The notes below the pieces were generated by a model. The model had not been told where the DNA came from. It did no database searches and worked only from the letters and a program-made list of their open reading frames with translations. This document shows positions 26,804-34,942 of a stretch of DNA of 64,000 nucleotides, piece by piece. Source of the stretch: JAPLJU01 sp036725345 (GTDB lineage: Bacteria > Desulfobacterota > Syntrophia > Syntrophales > UBA2192). Numbering within the stretch: the first letter of the stretch is position 1; each line of letters starts with the position of its first letter. Position numbers and translations under genes: made by a program. The DNA lies in the NCBI GenBank assembly GCA_036725345.1, contig DAIMEJ010000004.1:108632-172631 (forward strand), written 5' to 3'.

Positions 26804-29506
26804 ATGCCCCTGGTGACTTTCTATTTTCAGCTTCATCAGCCCTTCGGACTGCATCCGTCAAGGGAAAAATTCCTGTGGGATGAAGTCAACAGGGAAATCT
26901 TTCTGCGCTTCGCCGGGCTTTGCTACCTGCCGGCCCTGGCCATGTTAACGGAAATTATCACGAAATCGCCCTCCTTCAAGATCACCCTGGGCCTCACGGG
27001 GACTTTCCTGGAACAGGCGGAGCTTTACAGACCCGAGGTGATCGGCGCCCTGCGCGCGCTTCTGGACGCAGGGGCAAAGAACCGCCAGGTCGAGTGCCTC
27101 GATGAAACCTATTACCATTCACTGGCAAGCCTCTACTCGGACCCGAAAAAAAAGGAATTCCGGGACCAGGTGTCCCTCCACCGGGAAAAGATGAGGGTCC
27201 TCTTCGGGGTTGTCCCCTCCTCCTTCAGAAACACCGAACTCATCCTCAACAACGACATCGCCGACCTGGTCGCTGACATGGGTTATCTCAGCATTCTCGC
27301 CGAAAGGCGGGACGAGATGGTCACGGCGGAAGGACACCCCGCCGAAGCGGGCCGTGTTCTCCGGGCCGCCGGAGACCGCCTGACAGTCCTCCTGAGGGAC
27401 AGGCCCCTGAGCGAGGCCTTGACGAGGCTGTTCCCGGACGATCCCACTACGCCCGAGTCTTACGCGGATCGCATCGCCGGCACCGGTGCAGAAGTCCTGC
27501 TGCTCGGTTTCGATTTCGAACATCTCGGGGCGCGCATCCCGTCCGACAGGGGCATTTTCGAGTTCTGGAGAAGGCTTCCCGAGGTCCTGGCACGCCACGC
27601 CGGTGTGGAGACAGCGAATCCCTCGGAGATAGCCGACCGCTTCAGGAACCGGGAGTGCCCGTCCCTGGATGTCAGAAGACATACGACCTCGGCCTGGACG
27701 GACCTCGAGAGAAACACCTGCGGCTGGCTCGGTCATCTCACGCAGTACGAATTGTTCAGGGACATCGAGCAAATGGAGGGGGACGCACAGGCCGCGGGCG
27801 GCGATCTGCTCCGAAACTGGAGGTATCTCACCACGTGTGATCACCTCTACTATCTCTTTGAACGCCGGGACGACCTACCCGCCCTGCACGCCTATTCAAA
27901 CCCTTACGAGGAACACACGGAACAGGCCACCCATGTTCTCACGCGCAAGGTGGACTACCTTGAAATGGTGCTCCGGCGGTTCATGACCCTCAAGAGGAGC
28001 CAGAGAACGGCCGTCCTCATCGTCAGCCCCGAGACAGGCCGCCTGCCCGAGGAAATGGGCATCCTGGCAAGGTACATTTCCGGGAAGAGCGGGGGTCAGG
28101 GAGAAGTGGTCACCGCCCTGTGCGAGGGTCTCATCGACAGAGGCATCGATGTTCACGTTGCGACGCTCAACCTGAAAAAAAGGTTTCAGAGAGAATCCAG
28201 CATCGACGAAGACGCCTGGCGCGAAATCCGCTACCGCGTGGACCCGGAACGGATTCACCTGGTCAGCTCCGCCATCTTTGCCGGACTGTCGAGCGCCTAT
28301 GCCGGCGACCCCGTACTCAACGCGGCGGAGTTCCAGCGGGAACTCGTCAATAACATCATCAAAACGGTCCGGGCCAAAAGCAAGGGGAATCTCATTCTGC
28401 ACACGCACGACTGGATGGCAGGGGGTGTCATCAACGCCTACGCAAGGTCCCGCGGCATCCCCGTGCTGCACACTGTCCACAACGTCTTCACCGGCCATAT
28501 CCCGCTGGATGCCCTTTTCGGTGTCGAACTGGACCAGCTGTCGGAATATCTCTTCTTCTCTGAGGACAGGGGTAAACGGTGTATAGACAGCCAGGCCACG
28601 GCCATCAAGAATGCCTTGATCATCAACTTTGTCGGAAAACGCTTCCTCCAGGAAGTCGTCGAGGGCTATTTTACGGACCGGCACATCATCCCGCCGAGCG
28701 TGCGCGGGGAGGTCCGGGCGAAATACTACCACGGGTCTGCCGCAGCCATCATCAACGCCCCATCGCTCGCCATGTACCCGGAGCGATGCCCGCACCTGAC
28801 CCGAAACTACGGCCCGGACGACGACGTGATCGAGGCCAAAAGCCGGAACCTCGTGGAGTTCCAGAAAAGGACGGGGCTGAACGTGGACCCGAAGGCGATC
28901 CTGTTCTTCTGGCCGTCACGGCTGGATCCGAGCCAGAAAGGCGTGGAACTCCTCGAACACATCGCCCAGCGATTCATCAGCGAACACGGTGATGTCCAGA
29001 TCGCCGTCGTGGGCGACGGGGTGGGTAACGAGCGGACCCACGAGGAGATCCTGGGCCGGATCGCGTGGTCCTCGGGCGGCCGGGTCAGCTACCAGCATTT
29101 CGACGAGCCCCTGGCCATGCTCGGCTTTGCCGCGGCGAGCGATGTCTTCGGGGCCTCCCTTTACGAGCCCTGCGGCCAGATCGACCAGGTCGGGAATCTC
29201 TTCGGGGCCACGGCCACGAACCGCGACACGGGAGGTTATCATGACAAGATCAGGGAGCTGCGGATGAAAATCGACGGTTCGCCTCAGGACGTGGGCAACG
29301 GCTTCCTCTTTCGCGACTATGACCCTGACGGGCTGTGGTTCGGTCTTGAAAAGAGCGTGCGCTTCCACCGGATTCCCCGGGAGATCCGGGAAGCCCAGCT
29401 CAAGCGGATCATGAGAGAGGTCCGGGAACGATACGACCTGCGGAACATGATCGCGGAGTACATCGGTCTCTACGAGAGATTAAATGACGGGAAACCATTG
29501 ATATGA
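26804..29506 (+). CDS. Fused GH57 glycoside hydrolase and GT5 glycogen synthase
   Basis: 900 residues. Residues about 1-400 form a GH57 domain (HQPF at 11-14, SSFRNTEL with the likely nucleophile Glu, GFDFEHLG with a likely acid/base Asp, and a C-terminal WLGHLTQYELF helical block). Residues about 404-890 form a glycogen/starch synthase: KSGGQGE at about 428 (variant of the ADP-glucose-binding KTGGL), HTHDWMAGG, WPSRLDPSQKG, and EPCGQIDQ at about 788. Predicted role: glucan remodelling and elongation in one chain. Fusion joins are in frame with no sign of error. A terminator follows at 29514-29551. Confidence 0.92.
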   Translation: MPLVTFYFQLHQPFGLHPSREKFLWDEVNREIFLRFAGLCYLPALAMLTEIITKSPSFKITLGLTGTFLEQAELYRPEVIGALRALLDAGAKNRQVECLDETYYHSLASLYSDPKKKEFRDQVSLHREKMRVLFGVVPSSFRNTELILNNDIADLVADMGYLSILAERRDEMVTAEGHPAEAGRVLRAAGDRLTVLLRDRPLSEALTRLFPDDPTTPESYADRIAGTGAEVLLLGFDFEHLGARIPSDRGIFEFWRRLPEVLARHAGVETANPSEIADRFRNRECPSLDVRRHTTSAWTDLERNTCGWLGHLTQYELFRDIEQMEGDAQAAGGDLLRNWRYLTTCDHLYYLFERRDDLPALHAYSNPYEEHTEQATHVLTRKVDYLEMVLRRFMTLKRSQRTAVLIVSPETGRLPEEMGILARYISGKSGGQGEVVTALCEGLIDRGIDVHVATLNLKKRFQRESSIDEDAWREIRYRVDPERIHLVSSAIFAGLSSAYAGDPVLNAAEFQRELVNNIIKTVRAKSKGNLILHTHDWMAGGVINAYARSRGIPVLHTVHNVFTGHIPLDALFGVELDQLSEYLFFSEDRGKRCIDSQATAIKNALIINFVGKRFLQEVVEGYFTDRHIIPPSVRGEVRAKYYHGSAAAIINAPSLAMYPERCPHLTRNYGPDDDVIEAKSRNLVEFQKRTGLNVDPKAILFFWPSRLDPSQKGVELLEHIAQRFISEHGDVQIAVVGDGVGNERTHEEILGRIAWSSGGRVSYQHFDEPLAMLGFAAASDVFGASLYEPCGQIDQVGNLFGATATNRDTGGYHDKIRELRMKIDGSPQDVGNGFLFRDYDPDGLWFGLEKSVRFHRIPREIREAQLKRIMREVRERYDLRNMIAEYIGLYERLNDGKPLI

Positions 29507-29513
29507 GGAGACG

Positions 29514-29551
29514 AAAAAACCCCCGGCCGGGAAGGTCGGGGGTTTTTTATT
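29514..29551. terminator. Bidirectional rho-independent terminator
   Basis: CCCCCGGCC (29520-29528) pairs with GGTCGGGGG (29534-29542). Six A precede and six T follow, so it can stop transcription from both sides: the GH57-GT5 operon on + and the AtpZ-like genes on -. Confidence 0.9.
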
Positions 29552-29569
29552 TTCTGGAGGACTATGTTG

Positions 29570-29623
29570 TCTATCTGGTCTGTCTAGTCTATTTAGTCTA
29601 TCTGGTCCTTCTGGTCTAACTTG
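29570..29623 (+). repeat. Degenerate 9-bp tandem repeat, six units
   Basis: Units TCTATCTGG, TCTGTCTAG, TCTATTTAG, TCTATCTGG, TCCTTCTGG and TCTAACTTG run head to tail in non-coding DNA beyond the terminator. Units 1 and 4 are identical. A short two-unit version on the other strand lies at 63937-63955. Confidence 0.7.
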
Positions 29624-29665
29624 TCTTTTTCTTGCTCACCACTCACCACTCATCACTGATTCTTG

Positions 29666-29896
29666 CTAGCCTTTCCTCAGCCAGGCCTCCTGGTAGAGCC
29701 TCCCCACACAGAGGAAGATCCCCAGAAAGAAGAGCCCCAGCATGAAGTTCGGCGATGTGTTGAACCTCTCGTCGAGCCACCAGCCCGCATAGAGGAAGAG
29801 GAACGAGGCGATGGCTATCACAAAACCCCAGGCGCTCAGTGCGAAGATGTTTCGAAGATCCAGATTCCCTCTTGTCGCCGTCTTTGCCACTGCCAT
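29666..29896 (-). CDS. AtpZ/ATPase_gene1-like small membrane protein (orphan)
   Basis: 76 residues with two helices separated by the conserved AGWWLDERFNTSPNFMLGL loop, matching the AtpZ/AtpI accessory family of F-type ATP synthases, proposed to help c-ring assembly or Mg/Ca handling. No ATP synthase subunit gene is in the window. It is the second gene after a 91-residue membrane protein, both probably read from the sigma54-type site at 30252-30268. Confidence 0.7.
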   Translation of the reverse strand: MAVAKTATRGNLDLRNIFALSAWGFVIAIASFLFLYAGWWLDERFNTSPNFMLGLFFLGIFLCVGRLYQEAWLRKG

Positions 29897-29933
29897 GATC
29901 CTTAGCCTCCTTCCGGATGATTGCTTTCTTCAG

Positions 29934-30209
29934 TTAGCCGACCAGGTTCCTCAGGCCGTCCACCACCGGCGCCGTGAAAAGGGCCACCAGCACCGCGTAG
30001 AGTGCGAAGCTGCCCATGGCCTCCGCCAGGTAAATCTTCGAGTACTTCTGCTTCAGGGAGATGATGATGAGCCCGCCCACGACCAGGGCTCCGAAGTGGA
30101 AATAGGGGAAGTTATCGGCGCCCGCAGCCGCGTATTCGGCAAAACCGAAGGTCGCCGTCGTCAGTAAGATGAACCCGATGAGTCCGATGAGAGATAAGGT
30201 CTTTTTCAT
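29934..30209 (-). CDS. Small membrane protein, paralogue of the 31700-31981 product
   Basis: 91 residues. A first hydrophobic segment (about 5-24) resembles a signal peptide or anchor; two more helices follow (about 37-52 and 66-83). The block FHFGALVVGGLIIISLKQKY...FALYAVLVALFTAPVV aligns with the 93-residue protein at 31700-31981 (ALVFGGLLLVSLEYRY...FALYTLLVTLYSKPVV). AGGAGG lies 7 nt before the ATG. I do not recognise a named family. It is first in an operon with the AtpZ-like gene. Confidence 0.65.
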   Translation of the reverse strand: MKKTLSLIGLIGFILLTTATFGFAEYAAAGADNFPYFHFGALVVGGLIIISLKQKYSKIYLAEAMGSFALYAVLVALFTAPVVDGLRNLVG

Positions 30210-30251
30210 TGTTTTGTCCTCCTAAAGTGGCTTTGTTTTGTCTTTATCTAT

Positions 30252-30268
30252 TGAAATGACCGTGCCAG
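30252..30268 (-). promoter_or_regulatory. Sigma54-type promoter
   Basis: Read on the minus strand, CTGGCACGGTCATTTCA matches the sigma54 consensus YTGGCACGRNNNTTGCW at all fixed positions except one (T for G in the -12 element). The expected start is near 30240, about 30 nt before the 91-residue membrane protein gene, with AGGAGG in between. This implies activation by an enhancer-binding protein. Confidence 0.65.
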
Positions 30269-30476
30269 GTCTGGGAGGGTAGAGATAAATATTTATAATT
30301 CATTGATATCAAACGGCAATTTGCCAAATTCAGGGCGGCGTCATGTCATGACAGTAAAGCACGGAAAGCCCATTTCTTAAAAGAAACGTTCAAAGGCTTT
30401 AAAGAAACGATAAGAAATTCACTGGAACGGATTTACCGGTGTGAATTAAGCAGGAAAAGGAGGTTCTTATAGTCCC

Positions 30477-30923
30477 TCAAGGTTGCAATGCCGTTTTGCT
30501 GGCAGGGAGGTCGCTCTTGGCAGGCTCTTCGACAGGCTGCTTTTGCTCGGGGGGCGGGGTGGACACGGCAACGTTTCTGGCAATATTCTTGTCCCCGACC
30601 TCGATATAACGGATCGCGGCTCTTTTACCCGCCGTTACGTCGGCAAGCCTCCTGGGTTCACCATCGATCTTGATTGAGGTCCTGCCGTCGACCTGAAAAA
30701 AGACTTCCCCATCCTTTCCCCTGACAAGGATTGCTCTTTTGGCCTTATTTACGGCGACGACTTCCCCGGAGAGGTAGTGCATTTTAACGGGAGGTTTTTT
30801 CGCCGCTCCTTTTTTGGGGGGCGAGCTCTTTGCGGGCCCCTGTTCCTGCTGGGGTGCACAGGTCATGATCGCAAGCAGGACCAGGGTGATCATGAAAGTA
30901 AAAAGGATGGTTTTCTCTTTCAA
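30477..30923 (-). CDS. Putative exported lipoprotein with OB-like domain
   Basis: 148 residues. A hydrophobic signal segment (about 7-21) ends in LAIMTC, a poor but possible lipobox with Cys22. A Pro/Lys-rich linker, a small beta-rich domain (SGEVVAVNKAKRAILVRGKDG through IRYIEVGDKNIARNV) and a Pro/Ala-rich tail follow. The beta domain resembles DUF5666-type modules. Function unknown. Confidence 0.6.
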   Translation of the reverse strand: MKEKTILFTFMITLVLLAIMTCAPQQEQGPAKSSPPKKGAAKKPPVKMHYLSGEVVAVNKAKRAILVRGKDGEVFFQVDGRTSIKIDGEPRRLADVTAGKRAAIRYIEVGDKNIARNVAVSTPPPEQKQPVEEPAKSDLPASKTALQP

Positions 30924-31008
30924 GGCATGCTCCCGATATATCGGCCCGCCTGCCTATCGGAGGTGCGAGCACAGCTCTGAAACAATGGACTTCAGATTAA
31001 AAATACCA

Positions 31009-31039
31009 AGAGGGGCACTGTTTATGCAATGCCCCTCTT
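31009..31039 (-). terminator. Hairpin terminator of the Lys/Ala-rich protein gene
   Basis: AAGAGGGGCA (31009-31018) pairs perfectly with TGCCCCTCTT (31030-31039). On the minus strand it is followed by GGTATTTTTAA, a short T-rich stretch. It lies 36 nt beyond the stop of the minus-strand gene at 31075. Confidence 0.65.
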
Positions 31040-31074
31040 AGGTTTATACTTCTGAAAAGCTGAAACCTTTACCC

Positions 31075-31365
31075 TTAGGGCTTCGCCTGCTTCTCAGGGG
31101 CTTTCTGCCCTTCCTTGTACTTCTCTACGGTCTTCTCGGATTTCTTAGCGCGATCTGCCTTTTTCTTGGCCTTCTTCTCAGCCTTCGCCTTATCAGCCTT
31201 CGCTTTATCAGCCTTCGCCTTATCGTCAATAGGCTTTGCCTTCTCGGCCGCGGGAGCCGCTTTCTGCTCTGCCGGCTTTGCCGCCGGGGCAGCCTGGGCG
31301 AAGCACAGACCCGTCACGGAAAGAACGAAAATAACGGACACGATAACCGCCAGTACCTTCTTCAT
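31075..31365 (-). CDS. Secreted Lys/Ala-rich low-complexity protein
   Basis: 96 residues. A signal peptide (about 1-23, LCFAQ cleavage site) is followed by an Ala/Pro/Lys segment and repeats of AKADK/AKAEK, then a very basic tail. The mature product is small, highly positive and without cysteine. AGGAGG precedes the ATG, and a sigma54-like site lies 39-55 nt upstream. It may bind envelope polymers or nucleic acid, but nothing specific is recognisable. Confidence 0.65.
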   Translation of the reverse strand: MKKVLAVIVSVIFVLSVTGLCFAQAAPAAKPAEQKAAPAAEKAKPIDDKAKADKAKADKAKAEKKAKKKADRAKKSEKTVEKYKEGQKAPEKQAKP

Positions 31366-31403
31366 CTCTTTTCACCTCCTTTCATCAGGTTTTGCCCCTT
31401 CAG

Positions 31404-31420
31404 TACATGATCTGTGCCAA
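31404..31420 (-). promoter_or_regulatory. Sigma54-like promoter element
   Basis: Minus strand TTGGCACAGATCATGTA fits the sigma54 -24 element well (TTGGCAC) and the -12 element less well (three mismatches in all, spacing exact). The position, 39-55 nt upstream of the Lys/Ala-rich protein start, is right. Confidence 0.4.
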
Positions 31421-31516
31421 TCATCCCGCACAATAAATATCAAGTATAAACAAATACTTACTGAAATATACCCCGACCCGTTTTCCATCGAACTTTCCCT
31501 TATGGAAACTTTTATG

Positions 31517-31551
31517 CCTTTTTAGGGAATATGGATACCTTTTAGGGATAC
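31517..31551. repeat. Direct repeat with 21-bp spacing
   Basis: CCTTTTTAGGGAATA at 31517 and CCTTTTAGGGATAC at 31538 are offset by 21 bp, two helical turns. They lie about 150 bp upstream of the gene starting at 31365, where an activator of a sigma54 promoter would bind. Confidence 0.4.
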
Positions 31552-31699
31552 TAGAAATACCATATGGGGACATTAAGTCCTGTTTGAGGAAGTCATTTAA
31601 TATCTAATTGAATATATTTAGTTTTATTCGGATGAACCGCGGGGAAGAAGGGTAGCGGATGGAATATCCCCGGTGCAAAATTCACACAGGGCTTCGTCA

Positions 31700-31981
31700 T
31701 CAACGTTCGAAGAATTGCTGAAGGGCCACGACGACGGGCTTTGAGTATAGGGTAACCAGGAGGGTGTAGAGGGCAAAGGCGATGACCGCCCCTGCAAAGC
31801 CGATCTCCCGATATCGGTACTCAAGCGATACGAGGAGAAGACCACCGAAAACGAGGGCCGCCACCTGGGCCATGAGGTACAAATCCCCTCCGGCGGTGCG
31901 AAAACTAAAGTAAGTGAATTGGAGGGTCGTGAGAACCACGATGACCAGAAGCGCGACACTCTGCCACCTCAGTCTTGCCAC
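31700..31981 (-). CDS. Small membrane protein, paralogue of the 29934-30209 product
   Basis: 93 residues from GTG 31981, with AAGGAG 6 nt upstream. Three hydrophobic segments (about 8-25, 37-52, 65-80). The block AALVFGGLLLVSLEYRY and FALYTLLVTLYSKPVVVAL match the 91-residue protein 1.5 kb away. A much longer minus frame extends to 33019 but its upper part is only the shadow of the PpiC gene. Function unknown. Confidence 0.6.
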   Translation of the reverse strand: MARLRWQSVALLVIVVLTTLQFTYFSFRTAGGDLYLMAQVAALVFGGLLLVSLEYRYREIGFAGAVIAFALYTLLVTLYSKPVVVALQQFFER

Positions 31982-32125
31982 GGCGAACTCCTTTTTTTTA
32001 ATATACCACAGGCAAAGAAGCCGGACCACCGCTTTGTCGGTGCCGTGGGGAGAGAATAAAAAAACGTTTTTCTTTTCAGCCCCCTGTGATAACGTCAACT
32101 TATCATTCGTTCCAGGGAGGATAAA

Positions 32126-33013
32126 ATGTTCAAAAAGCTCATTGCAGGCCTTGCAGCGGTTGCATTCATCATTCTTGTATTCACCGGCCCGGCACTTGCG
32201 GCCGACTCCGACATCCTGGCCAGGGTGGGTAATAAAAACATCACCAGGGCCGACATCGAAGCACTCATCAGTTTTTATCCGCCGAACCAGCAGGCCATCA
32301 TACGTATGGATCCCAAGAATGAAGAGGCCCTTCTGAATAACTACGTCGCCATCCTGGCGGTCGCGGAAACGGCCAGGCGTCAGGGCTTTGACAAGGAAAA
32401 AAACATGAGGAAGCAGATCCAGATCCTCTCCGATGAACATCTGGCCAAAAACTATGTCCAGAAAAACGTCATCGCAAAGGTGAAGGTCAGCGACAAGGAC
32501 GTTGAGGAATATTACAAAAATAATCCCAAGGAGTTCGAAAAACCGGAGACCGTCAAGGTCAGGCATATCCTCATCGGATTCAAAGGCGAGATGACGGATG
32601 ACCAGAAAAAAGAACTGCGCAAGAAAGCCGAGGACGTCCTCAAAAAGGCGAAGGGCGGCGACGATTTCGCAAAGCTGGCCTCCGAATATTCGGACGATCC
32701 CGGCTCGAAAACGAAGGGGGGGGAACTGGGTTACTTCCCCCGGGGCAATATGGTGCCGGAGTTCGAGAACGCGGCTTTCGGTCTGAAGCCGGGCGAAATC
32801 AGTGATGTCATCGAAACGCCCTACGGATACCACATCATCAAGGCGGAAGACAAAAAGGCGGCGGAGATGCCCGCTTTCGACAGCATCAAGGATCAGGTGA
32901 GGGTCAAAGCCACTCAGGCCGCGGAGCAGAAGAGGGTCAACGACTTCGTCGAAAAGGCCAAGAAAGATACAAAGACGACGATTTACGCCCAGCCGAAAGA
33001 AACAAAGAAGTAA
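32126..33013 (+). CDS. Periplasmic PpiC-type peptidyl-prolyl isomerase (SurA-like)
   Basis: 295 residues. A signal peptide (about 1-25, ALAAD) is followed by a SurA-N-like helical chaperone domain and one parvulin domain (about 142-240) with VRHILIGF, FAKLASEYSDDPGSKTKGGELGYFPRG and ETPYGYHIIK. Known role: proline isomerisation and chaperoning of exported or outer-membrane proteins. GGGAGG precedes the ATG. It is monocistronic. Confidence 0.9.
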   Translation: MFKKLIAGLAAVAFIILVFTGPALAADSDILARVGNKNITRADIEALISFYPPNQQAIIRMDPKNEEALLNNYVAILAVAETARRQGFDKEKNMRKQIQILSDEHLAKNYVQKNVIAKVKVSDKDVEEYYKNNPKEFEKPETVKVRHILIGFKGEMTDDQKKELRKKAEDVLKKAKGGDDFAKLASEYSDDPGSKTKGGELGYFPRGNMVPEFENAAFGLKPGEISDVIETPYGYHIIKAEDKKAAEMPAFDSIKDQVRVKATQAAEQKRVNDFVEKAKKDTKTTIYAQPKETKK

Positions 33014-33147
33014 TACCACAACAGAATCCGTCTCGAGAGAGATGTCGTAAGGCGGTCCCTTTATGAAGGAGCATCGGGGGGGATGCCCTATGACATCTTT
33101 TCTTTTTCCGCCGTCGCCTGGGACAAAAGGAGCCGGGGAGCGTTCTC

Positions 33148-34059
33148 TTGGATTTTGTCATTGAAGCGCAAGACTTGAAAAAAATGTTCGGACTCTTCGT
33201 CGCCGTCGACGGGATATCCTTCAGGGTGTCCCGGGGGGAGTGTTTCGGGATCCTGGGACCGAACGGCGCGGGCAAGACTTCGACCATCAGGATGATATAC
33301 GGCTTCTCTCCTTTGACGGCGGGAAGCCTGAAGGTTTTCGGGCTCGAGATCGAAAAAGAACTGCGGCGGATCAAAACCCGCATCGGCGTCTGCCAGCAGG
33401 AGAACAGTCTTGACACCGAGCTGACGGTGCTGCAGAACCTCGAGATTTTCGCGAGCTATTTCGACATCGAACCCTCTCCGGCCCGCCGGCGCGCGGAGGA
33501 CCTGCTCAGGTTCATCGCCCTGGAGCAGCGCCGGGATGCCCCCGTGCTGGAGCTGTCCGGGGGCCTCATGCGGCGGTTGATGCTCGCCCGCGCGCTCATC
33601 AACGACCCCCAGCTTCTTATCCTCGACGAACCCACGACAGGCCTCGATCCGCAGTCCCGGCACCAGATCTGGAACCGCCTGGAGGAACTGCGTTCGGGCG
33701 GCCTCACGATCCTGCTGACGACCCACTACATGGAGGAGGCCTCACGGCTCTGCGACCGCCTCATCATCATGGATCACGGCCGCATCCTCGTCGAAGGGAG
33801 CCCGGCGGACCTCATCCGGAAATATGCCGGTCGCGATGTCGTCGAGGTATCGGAGCCGACGGACGAGCTGAGATCCTTCATCGCATCGCAGGGACTGCCC
33901 CACGACGACCTGGGCCATCGCCTGATCGTCTACTGCGAGGACCGGGACCGGCTCTACAAGGAGGTCAGCAGCCGCTATTGCCGGGAGGGCTGCATCATGC
34001 GCATGGCCACGCTGGAGGACGTCTTTCTGAAACTCACGGGAAGGGAGCTGCGGGAATGA
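33148..34059 (+). CDS. ABC-2 type exporter, ATP-binding protein
   Basis: 303 residues starting at TTG 33148, with GGGGAG 7 nt upstream. Walker A GPNGAGKTS, signature LSGGLMRRLMLARAL (GL in place of the usual GQ/MK), Walker B LLILDEPTTGLDPQSR and the H-loop TTHYMEEA are present, with a C-terminal extension of DrrA/NodI type. Its stop overlaps the permease start (ATGA). Substrates of this class include lipids, polyketides and polysaccharides; none is indicated here. Confidence 0.9.
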   Translation: MDFVIEAQDLKKMFGLFVAVDGISFRVSRGECFGILGPNGAGKTSTIRMIYGFSPLTAGSLKVFGLEIEKELRRIKTRIGVCQQENSLDTELTVLQNLEIFASYFDIEPSPARRRAEDLLRFIALEQRRDAPVLELSGGLMRRLMLARALINDPQLLILDEPTTGLDPQSRHQIWNRLEELRSGGLTILLTTHYMEEASRLCDRLIIMDHGRILVEGSPADLIRKYAGRDVVEVSEPTDELRSFIASQGLPHDDLGHRLIVYCEDRDRLYKEVSSRYCREGCIMRMATLEDVFLKLTGRELRE

Positions 34060-34847
34060 TAGACAAAAGGCTCTTCGGAATCTCGAGGCGCTTCCTTCAC
34101 GTCTGGAAAAGAAACCTCACGGTCTACAGGAAAAACTGGAAGATCAGCTTTCTCCCGCCGATCCTGGAGCCCCTCTTCTACCTCCTGGCCTTCGGTGTGG
34201 GGCTGAGCGCCCTCGTCGGAAGCATTCAATACCGGGGCAGCGAAATATCCTACATCGCCTTCATCGCGCCGGCCCTCATCTCCATCAACATCATGTACAA
34301 CGCCTTCTTCGAGACGACCTACTCGTCCTTCGTCAGAATGTACTACCAGAAGACCTTCGACGCCATGATGGCCACCCCCCTCTTCATCGGCGAGGTCATC
34401 ACGGGCGAGATCGTCTGGGGTGCGACAAAGTCTATGATTGCCACGCTGATCATGCTGGGGGTCATCAGCCTCTTCGGGCTCATCGATTATCCCGCGGGTC
34501 TCGTCATCATCCCCTTGAGCTTTCTCGGCGGCCTGGCCTTCGGGGCCATCGGCATGTATTTCACATCCATCGTGTCCCACATCGACATCTTCAACCTGCC
34601 CATATTCCTCTTCATCACCCCGATGTTTCTCTTCAGCGGGACCTTCTTCCCCCTGGAGACCCTCCCCGCCTGGGCGCAGCAAATCTCTTACGTTCTCCCT
34701 CTGACGCATCTCGTGAGCCTGGTCCGGGCCCTCTCCTTCGGCGTCATCGAACCCTCCCTCGCACTCCATGTCCTCTACCTCGTTGTCTTCACCCTCGTTT
34801 TTTCCCCCTGGAGCCTCGTCAAAATGCAAAAACGTCTCATCAAGTAA
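34056..34847 (+). CDS. ABC-2 type exporter, permease
   Basis: 263 residues from ATG 34056 (MIDKRLFGISRRFLHVWKRN). Six membrane segments and the C-terminal LFSGTFFPLETLPAWAQQISYVLPLTHLV block define the NodJ/DrrB-type ABC-2 membrane family. It is coupled to the ATPase by a 4-nt overlap. An in-frame upstream ATG at 33978 lies inside the ATPase gene and is unlikely to be used. Confidence 0.9.
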   Translation: MIDKRLFGISRRFLHVWKRNLTVYRKNWKISFLPPILEPLFYLLAFGVGLSALVGSIQYRGSEISYIAFIAPALISINIMYNAFFETTYSSFVRMYYQKTFDAMMATPLFIGEVITGEIVWGATKSMIATLIMLGVISLFGLIDYPAGLVIIPLSFLGGLAFGAIGMYFTSIVSHIDIFNLPIFLFITPMFLFSGTFFPLETLPAWAQQISYVLPLTHLVSLVRALSFGVIEPSLALHVLYLVVFTLVFSPWSLVKMQKRLIK

Positions 34848-34907
34848 TCCCGGCCCCGAACCATCAAACCCTTTCGTCCTGCCCCGATGAAAGCCGCCGG
34901 GGACGCG

Positions 34908-34924
34908 TTGGCATGAAAATTGAT
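34908..34924 (+). promoter_or_regulatory. Weak sigma54-like element before the MinD-like gene
   Basis: TTGGCATGAAAATTGAT matches the sigma54 consensus with correct spacing and two mismatches, one in the critical -12 GC. It lies 19-35 nt before the start at 34943. A chance match is possible. Confidence 0.3.
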
Positions 34925-34942
34925 TAAATACAGGGAGGATAG

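Larger units (their letters stand above)
31366..31699. other. AT-rich non-coding stretch
   Basis: About 330 bp without a supportable gene. It contains the sigma54-like site at 31404-31420 and a pair of direct repeats at 31517-31551. The AT content is far above the surroundings, as expected for a regulated upstream region of the minus-strand gene at 31075-31365. Confidence 0.6.

Noticed and set aside
30315..30325. GGCAA-T-TTGCC palindrome as a second NrpR site
   Set aside because: The arms are shorter and the spacing differs from the site before the NrpR-like gene; the similarity is probably chance.
30344..30353. TGTCATGACA palindrome
   Set aside because: Perfect but only 10 bp, with no positional relation to a promoter I can support.
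31700..33019. 439-residue minus-strand frame
   Set aside because: Most of it is antisense to the well-supported PpiC gene. Only the last 93 codons, with their own GTG and ribosome site, are credible.
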